Part shown: piece after piece, positions 56,901 to 64,000 of the stretch
Position numbering within the stretch: position 1 is the stretch's first letter
Layout of the letters: each line of letters begins with the position of its first letter
Assembly: GCA_002221725.1 (NCBI GenBank)
Contig: NJFT01000038.1
Location: 62,001 to 126,000, forward strand
DNA from: Scedosporium boydii
Lineage: Eukaryota; Ascomycota; Sordariomycetes; Microascales; Microascaceae
DNA: 64,000 bases
Direction of reading: 5' to 3'
Program-made: the position numbers and the translations under genes
Notes under the pieces: model-generated
What the model was told of the DNA's origin: nothing
The model's input: the letters and a program-made list of their open reading frames with translations, nothing else
Database searches by the model: none

Positions 56901-59900
56901 TGATACGCATTGTTTCGAAGTAGATATCAGCCAAGGTAGGGAAAGGTATGCCCTTGCGGGTGGTAAGGTAGGATTCGGCCCATTCGAAGATGCAGGGTAC
57001 GCTCGGGGGCTCGGGAATAGGTGTAGAGAGACTCAATTCTAGATTCAATGTTAGTGAATGTACTTCTCGGGACACTTGCAATGGACTCGCAGGGGAGCAA
57101 ACAAAGACGTACCTGAGTCGAGATTGGGGTCTAAGTCCTCTTGAATACCGACGCCATAGAGGGTAGAGAAGTTGGACCACTGCAGCCACCGCGCAATCTG
57201 GCAGAGGACAACCTTCAAGTTCATGCCTCCAGAAGAACCAATTTCAGGAGTCATGATATCAAGCTTCTGCTCCTCGAGCAAAAGGTGTAAGGCCATGAAG
57301 ATGTCACTTGCCGCTCGCCTTTGGAAGTCGGCGCCAAGAGCCTGGCTTGTCGGAAGAAACCCGGCGGCTCCAAAAGCGTGCTCTCCGATGCTGGACGTAA
57401 GAAATTGCTTGGCGTAACGGATATGAGTCGCCATGAAACCCGTTTGGAAGAGCGTACTGTCATCTTGCTCGGGATCCTTGCTCATGATGTCATCAAAAGC
57501 CCATTGCCATCCGGGGCCCAGCATCCAATCCGGGCAGGCAAGGGAATTCTTGGCCTCATAGGACAGCATCGTGTTCCAGTCTTCCGTCGCTTGAGCAATG
57601 CTAAGGGATGTCGACGCAGTACGCCGGCTTCTTCGGGACCTGCCGACACGGGAGGCCTGAGCCTTCAGGTGGGCGGGATCCAGGGCTAGATACGAAGCCA
57701 GTAGCTCGATCACAAGGCAAGACCACTCAAGGTCGGCTACCTCGATATTCTCCTGCTTGCACCATTGCATGACATGCCACCAGCCCCCGAGAAACTTGCC
57801 TCCGTGAGGGAACGGGAGGACGTTGCTACAAACGTCGAGGACCCGTCGAACCAACAGAGAAGATGGTTGAAGTTGAATGCGTACTTGATGCAGGCGGCCC
57901 TCTGTATCCACCAGATCAACCACTCCTCTGCCCTTGGGATGTGCGAGTCTCACGATACTGCCGTTCTCGCAGCTGATTGTCTCGGACTTTTGCTGTCGAA
58001 GATCGCGGTCCACTTCCCGCCCATTAAACTGCAGGCTACGGACATTATCGAGGAAAAGCAAGGGAAGGGCAATTGTTGTCATGGGGCCCCATGGTGCTTG
58101 GATGCTCAGCTCGTGTCCGCCGCCAAGCTTCTCGGACAAGATGAAGGTCATGGCCAAGTTGCCGTGAGAAATCTTGCACGAATCCACAACGCTTTCGGCA
58201 CGCCGAAGCTCGCCACAATGGGGGATAATGGCCTCGCCGGTCAGGGATGCCGGCTTCTTGCTCGCTTTTGATAGTATGTCGGGCTTTTCGGCCGCCTGGA
58301 AGTGGAGAGTGAGGAGCTGTAGCCTCTTTTCAAGAGTGTCTTGGATGCCAATGACGACTTGGGTACGCTGGTTCTCGTCAACGGCAGAAGGGGGAGCGGA
58401 AAGAATGAAGACGCGGCATTGTGACGTAGCGGGCTGGGACGAAACCGAGTATCGGATGTTGGAGGTGTCTATAGAGATGCTCTTAATCTTGGTGAAGGAT
58501 ATTTCTTGGGCAAGTCCATCGAAGTCGTGATCATCCAGGCCCATATTATGGAACCCTTCAAAATCCCCACCTGCTCGGAGTTCGTCAAGCACGTTGTCGA
58601 CAGGTGCTTCCAAAAGACTGTTCAAACTTGGATGTATCGTCTGGCTATAATTGAATGAGCCATAACCTCCGCTGTGACGACCGTATTGGCTGCCATAAGA
58701 CTCAATCCGTTTTGAAGTGTTATGTCCCGTCATCATCGGCTGCTCGGCATATTGGGATGAAGACAAATCAGCTCTCGCCAGCATTGAGCTTATCCGGCGT
58801 GATTGGCGCCTGGTACCCTGCTCTATGTCTTGCTCTAGAGAGGACGCGACGAGATCCTTAGTTTTATCTGCGCCCTCGCTCTTCCGGGCCCGTGTCCTCT
58901 TTCCTGGTAGAGGCGCGCCGAAGCTCTCCCTAAAATGGGACTGGGTTGGGGTAGTTGCGCCGCTCGCGAAAGGAGGTTGCATAGAGCTTCGACGCCGTAT
59001 ACTCTTAGATCTTGACTTCTTTGGCCGAGTTATAAAAGGATCTTCCTGCTTCAGGTAGTCCAGACGCCAGACGGTGTACGTGTTGGCATCACGGTTGACA
59101 GTAATTGCTAACGTTAACCTGCTAGCCGGGGCGTTACCTAGTCCAGCATCGTAGACCTTTTCGATGTGGAGTATCTCCTCGGCAGGGTCCATGAAGAGTG
59201 GTCGCCGAGTCGGTGCAGCCGTTGGTTTCGACTTCCCTCGACTATTAACCTTGGGAGCTCCAACAACAAGACCTAGCTCGAGGAGAGGGTCTGTCAAGCA
59301 CACCAATCTTGGCCAATGAGACTCTGGCTGTTCCATCGGCGACTCCCACATGTTACCCAGGGTTGAGCTGAGCCTCAATGGCAGGACCTTTGGCTTTCCG
59401 AGACCTTCCACGGAGAAAGAAGATGACGTCGGTCTTTGCAGACTAGCGGAGAAGTTTGTGGTTTGCGACGAGACGAAGGAGTTCGGCGGCACACGGGGGA
59501 ATCGAAGGGATACGGGCGCAAAGCTATCGGATCGCTGCTTGCGCTGAATGATGACGCCCTGAGGGGCAGCGCAGGCCGACTCGACCTCAAAGGGCATATG
59601 GACAACATGGCTCGTGCCAGAGAGGAAATATATATGGGCCTGGGTCTTGAGGAAGATGACCAGGGCCTTGGCTAACGGCCTCGCCTCTGTACTCGATTTT
59701 GAAGGAGTGGACGTGATTTCTCTTTGCCGTTCGTGTTCGGAGGTGGGGAAGTATGTCAGGAGGGCGTGAGTGATGGTCTCTTTCTCGAGGTCGAGCCTGA
59801 AGGCCTTGCGAAAGACCTGGCCCCGCGACCAGATGACACAGGTGTCAGTGATGAGAAGCTCGTCTTCGATGTCCTGATCGCCATTGTGCTCGACGGATAT

Positions 59901-60008
59901 CTCCCAGCGGTAATCGGAAGGCTTTGGATTAGGAGGGAGGATCTGCTCCTGGACCGCGTGCCGTAGCCCGGAGGGCTGGTGCAGCCCCAGTGACTTGACG
60001 GATGCCAT
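53941..60008 (-). CDS. APC1: Anaphase-promoting complex subunit 1 (APC1 / BimE)
   Basis: APC1 is the largest scaffold of the nuclear APC/C ubiquitin ligase that drives mitotic exit. I infer exons 60008-57113, 57038-56578 and 56508-53941. The 74- and 69-bp introns keep frame and give about 1974 residues (Aspergillus BimE is about 2070). The start MASVKSLGLHQPSGL is the conserved fungal APC1 beginning; the frame is open upstream but has no better ATG. The N-terminal half carries the WD40-like propeller (YRWEISVEHNGDQDIEDELL, then VIWSRGQVFRKAFRLD). The C-terminal half has proteasome-cyclosome (PC) repeats, for example SIGLLLGLAASYMGTMDSLI, IMGIGLLYCNSQHRRMSEVM and RLAAGFALGFINLGKG. A Ser-rich disordered insert lies near residues 380-450. 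It is intact and divergent from VPS41. Confidence 0.95.
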
Positions 60009-61020
60009 GCTGGGATGGTGAGCATCGCAAGCCGGGCGGAGCGGTCGAATGGATTCGATTATATCACGGGCATCGGGTGCAATGGGGGTGGTTGAAGACT
60101 GCTCTGCCAGGTTGTTGTTTGTGGCAGCGATGCGCAAAACCGAAGTGTCGTCAACTTCAATTGGGAGCAACGCGCTTGGTTTGACGCGCTGAGCTCGTGG
60201 GCAGAAGCAGCACCAAACTGCCCCTCCAACCTGGGTTTAGCTGGTTTGACACAGCAATTTAGTGGTGGATAGGGCTGATTTGGTTGACGTTTTAGCGGGG
60301 CTAATCAGTGACCTCAACTCCAGTTCGAGACGCACTGTCCAATTTGCTTAGTCAACGTTGAGGCATCTGGACCAGGTGGACGTCTTTGAGGTTCTGTACC
60401 TCGTACCTTAGTACCTCCAAGAGCCTCAGCAAACCTCAAGCTTGCTTCCCGAAGCAGCTTTCTGGAGTTGCGTTTGCAGCTTAACGCCACCTGTTTGGCT
60501 CCAGTCGCTTCTCAAAGGGAACTAATAGAATAGGACCACAGCTAATGGCTCCCTTTGCACTTGAGGGTAACAGAGGAAGTGCCAGTAATCCATACCAACT
60601 TGTACGAACCAGAGGCAGTTTATCTTAGGAAAGAAATATATTGCCGTTGCCACCATAATAAGTGTGCCATTCTTGCTTTCCAATATCAGCATTCTTTCGG
60701 ATCAAACCCCGAATGCTGAATTGATCACGACTCACCGAGAGTCTTTCTTACTTACTTGCGATTGGCTGTCCACCGAAATCGTTGAGACCCAATGTCAGGA
60801 ACCGAGCCAAGATGGGACAGGTCACATGTACATGTACCATGTACCTTTGTACCTGCAGCTCTTCAAGACGACCAACCTGAGCTATCGTCACATCAGGCAG
60901 TTGTTTTGTTGAACTTCCCCGGCTCCCCACCATCGAACTAAGCTTGCGCCGACTCCTCCAGCGAGGTAACTCGACATCTCTTCCTTAGAGAATGCCATTC
61001 GAAGTTGCAGTTGCGCCACG
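60009..61020. promoter_or_regulatory. Divergent promoter APC1 / VPS41
   Basis: About 1 kb separates the two starts. It contains clustered GTACCT/GTACC words at 60396-60415 and 60826-60860, including an ACATGTACATGTACCATGTA stretch. No gene is supported. The GTACC cluster may be regulatory or simply a common word of this genome. Confidence 0.5.
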
Positions 61021-64000
61021 ATGACGGGCGATTCCGCCGACCAGAGCGACAGCTCCCTCACGCGGCTAGATCCCAAACCTGAACCTGAGCCCAACCCGAC
61101 CACCAGCGAGAGCCCCAGAGCTTCGGAAAACGAAGAGACGGCTACTTCCCCAGGAAATAATGGAGGGGGAGAGAATCCAGATTCGAAGAATGGGGGTGTA
61201 GGCGAGGATACGAATGGAGAGTCGGGGGGCGAGCCGAGCCGAGAAGGACGCCCAGCCGAGGCGAGCAAACGTGCGGAACGCAATGACTCGGCCGAGACGG
61301 AAGAGGATGAAGAGGAGGAGGATGAAGACGAGGGCGAAGATGGAGACGAGGACGAGGACGATGAAGATGAGGAGGATGATGAACCTACCCTCAAATACGC
61401 TCGATTAACACAGCACCTACGCCAAGTCTACCGCAATGGCGATGCTACTAGCTCATTCTTAGTCGCAGGCGACAAGATGGTATGCCACACTCTGTGTCGA
61501 TATTTAAATGCCATGCCCCCGATATTCCGTCGCTAATATAATCATCTAGATTGTTGGAACACACAATGGAAATATTGTAAGCTTTTGTCGCTTTGCCCTC
61601 GTGGGATGTGGCCAGGTCTGCATTCCAAGCTGCTAACCAACCGTTGCGACCAGAATGTCATACAATTACCTCTCTTTCAGTCTCTTCGAATCTACCACGC
61701 CCATTCGGCTTCCGTTACGAGCATATCCATCTCCCCATATCCACCTCCTCTTCCTTCCGCGGCCCCGGAACCTCCCTCTTTACTAAGAAGCCACACACTC
61801 TCAATCTCAAGACCCGAGTCTCGGTCCACGGAGGCGACGGTTGGTGTTGGCGCGTCGAGACGACCTCGCGAGGTACCGGCTGTGCCAAACACTCCGTCAA
61901 ACAATATATATATCGCGACCTCTTCGACAGACGGAAATGTCTGCATCCAGTCTCTCATTGATATGAAGGATGTTCAGCTTAGGAGCTTCGCCCGCCCTGT
62001 CCAAGCGGTGGCGCTCTCCCCCGAGTACAAAAGTGACAGGACGTATCTGTCAGGCGGTCTTGCTGGCAATCTTATCCTCACTGTCGGCGGTCAACCCGGC
62101 AGGAGTGTCTCGACAACCATAGGAACCGCTGCGGCAACAGCGTCCGGGTGGCTGGGAAGCATGGGTATCGGTACCAACACTGGCAAGGATACTATCCTTC
62201 ACTCTGGTGAAGGCACGATCAGCACCATCAAGTGGTCCTTATCTGGAAAATACGTCGTGTGGCTCAACGAGCATGGCATCAAGATCATGCGTACCAAGCT
62301 CAAGCTCGAGAGTAGCGACCAGGAGGATGCGTGGAAGCGCATTGGCCATATCGACCGGCCGCAGACAGATGAGTGGGAAACGATGGCCAGCGTGTGGAAA
62401 GGCCGTGCGGAGTGGATTGACGAGCAGGCCCTTGAGTCTGACGAGTCGGAAACGCGCCCGGAAGATGTTGCCGCATCCCCTGCAGCCGATCTACTTCGTC
62501 GCCAGGCAAAGGCGAGCACGCGGTCTATCGAGCGGTTACTAGTCGGCTGGGGTGGTACGATTTGGATTATCCATGTGCACCCGGGTGGGATCGGTGTTGG
62601 GACAGATGTCGGGGAGAGAAGTGTCGGGAGGGCCGAGATTGCGAAAGTGTTAGTATTTACCCCCTCACGTTCTGCTGATTGTGGCCTTAAAATGATTTTC
62701 TGACTGGCTTATGCTATCCCAAAGACTCCGCATGGACTGTATCATCTCCGGCATCTCTTTGTACACCGAAAACCTCTTGCTTGTACTGGCTTACTGCCAG
62801 CCTGATGACGAAGACGAAGAGGAAGAGAGTAATGATGGATCATCGCCTCAAAAGTCTCAGAAAGGTCATCGATCACAATCCTCTACGTCTACCGTCAGTA
62901 GTGAGCCTCGGGGCGGTATCCGCCGCCGACAGAACAACCTTCCACCCGAACTACGCTTGATCGACCTCGCTTCTCAAGCCGAGGTAGACAAAGACGGCCT
63001 CAGTGTCAGCCGCTACGAGCGGTTGTCGTCCGCCGATTATCACCTAGGCATTCTTCCAGCACGTAATGCTGCATCGGCAGTAGTCTCCCAGCGGGGAGCT
63101 CTCGGCGCCATTGCAGGAATAGGCACGGAGATGTGGAACGCCGCCATTAACCCAAGGTCACTTTTTAGCTCTGGGGCAAGCATCATGAGTAGAGGCAGTG
63201 CTGAAGATACAGCGTCTAGTCTTAGGAGCAGTGGCGGTATGGGAGTGACTGGGCTGTCGCCAGCTACAGTTCATCCCAACCTCGTCAAACCAGGCGCCAA
63301 GATCTTCATCCACAGCCCTTACGATTGTATTTTGGCAACCAAGCGAGATCTAGGCGATCACCTCAATTGGCTCGTTGAGCACAAACAGTACAAACAGGGA
63401 TGGGAGCTCCTCGACGAACACCCAGAAATCCTTACGGGACCAACCGAGAGGGCACCTGAAGCATTGCCATCCACGCCTAGCAAGGCCGAACCTGAAGAGG
63501 TCTACGACGACCGCTCCTCTATCACAGAACTTCCAGGACACGCCTTGTTTTCATCAGCAGCCAAGGAGAAGAGGAGAATTGGAGAGCTCTGGATTCAAGA
63601 GCTTGTCGAAGCCGGTGACTGGGTAACAGCAGGACAGGTTTGCGGCAAGGTCCTCAACACCCCTGACCGATGGGAGAAGTGGGTTTGGACATTTGCCGGC
63701 GCGAAGAAATTCGACGATATTGTCAACTACATCCCAACTGCACCCATGACACCACCAGCGCCCAAGACCATCTACGAGGTTGTTCTCGGCCATTACATCC
63801 AGACGGATAAACTCCGATTCCGGGACCTTCTCGAAAGATGGCCGACGGAACTCTTCGACGTCAACGCCATCACGACGACGCTGGAGAACCAGCTCACCTA
63901 CCGGGACGTGAGGGAAGACAGCGTCGAGGGCGGAGAAAAAGGACGCGACTGGCGAATCGTCATAGAAAGCCTGGCAAAGCTTCACGAGGCGAGCGGGCGA
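61021..64000 (+). CDS. VPS41: VPS41, HOPS tethering complex subunit (3' end outside window)
   Basis: Vps41 is a HOPS subunit that binds Rab7/Ypt7 and tethers membranes for vacuole fusion. Inferred exons are 61021-61479, 61550-61576, 61654-62648 and 62725 onward. The 27-bp second exon encodes IVGTHNGNI. All junctions have GT..AG ends and keep frame. The first ~150 residues are disordered with a strongly acidic tract (61290-61390). The beta-propeller begins with YARLTQHLRQVY, then GTHNGNINVIQLPLFQSLRI and YHAHSASVTSISISPYPPPL. Later signatures are HLGILPARNAASAVV, the helical-repeat entry RDLGDHLNWLVEHKQYKQGW, and RIGELWIQELVEAGDWVTAG. The CHCR/clathrin repeat and RING end lie beyond the edge. 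The frame is open to the last base. Confidence 0.93.

Noticed and set aside
60009..60170. Upstream extension of APC1 to 60170
   Set aside because: The extension would need a non-ATG start and does not resemble APC1. The conserved beginning MASVKSLG lies at 60008.

Overview
The window is nuclear DNA of a filamentous ascomycete (Pezizomycotina, most likely a Sordariomycete). Genes carry short introns (about 50-150 bp) with GTRNGT donors and CAG/TAG acceptors. Promoters are CT-rich. The gene set is fungal: Cwh43, Utp6, Swi1, Img2/mL49, Int6/eIF3e, BimE/APC1 and Vps41 homologues, plus NACHT-ankyrin receptors and a P450. I cannot name the species.

Layout. (1) 1-10.2 kb: a five-exon cytochrome P450 (minus), a CWH43-type GPI-lipid remodelling protein (minus) and, divergent from it, UTP6 (plus). 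(2) About 10.3-40.5 kb: an accessory island. Its left part (10.5-19.6 kb) holds two fungal NLR/STAND loci on the plus strand. Locus A is a SesB-like alpha/beta-hydrolase ORF followed by a NACHT-ankyrin ORF. Locus B is a four-exon gene with an N-terminal helical STAND domain, NACHT and ankyrin repeats. Both loci sit downstream of diverged copies of the same ~350-bp segment, which includes the first codons of an MSFG... N-terminal domain. Locus A also carries a decayed second copy of the hydrolase 3' end, an internal 24-bp duplication in its ankyrin array and a frameshifting deletion in its last repeat. The rest of the island (20-38 kb) has no intact gene. It is filled with broken minus-strand coding relics, including a recognisable SNF2-family helicase, an SRA/YDG-like domain and several unidentified proteins. 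The right edge holds a broken phosphotransferase (APH-like) pseudogene. (3) 40.5-47 kb: a long gene-free, CT-rich stretch, probably mostly the promoter and 5' leader of the next gene. (4) 47-64 kb: conserved housekeeping genes: SWI1 (ARID subunit of SWI/SNF), a divergent mL49/eIF3e pair, APC1 (minus), and divergent from it VPS41, which runs off the right edge.

The main contrast is between tightly packed, intact core genes on both sides and a ~30 kb island of fast-evolving NLRs and gene ruins between them. The core genes serve ribosome biogenesis, mitochondrial and cytosolic translation, chromatin remodelling, cell-cycle ubiquitination, vacuolar fusion and GPI-anchor lipid remodelling; they share no single pathway. 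The NLR loci are the best candidates for a non-self recognition / heterokaryon-incompatibility role. That role is inferred from domain architecture and repeat homogeneity, not shown directly.
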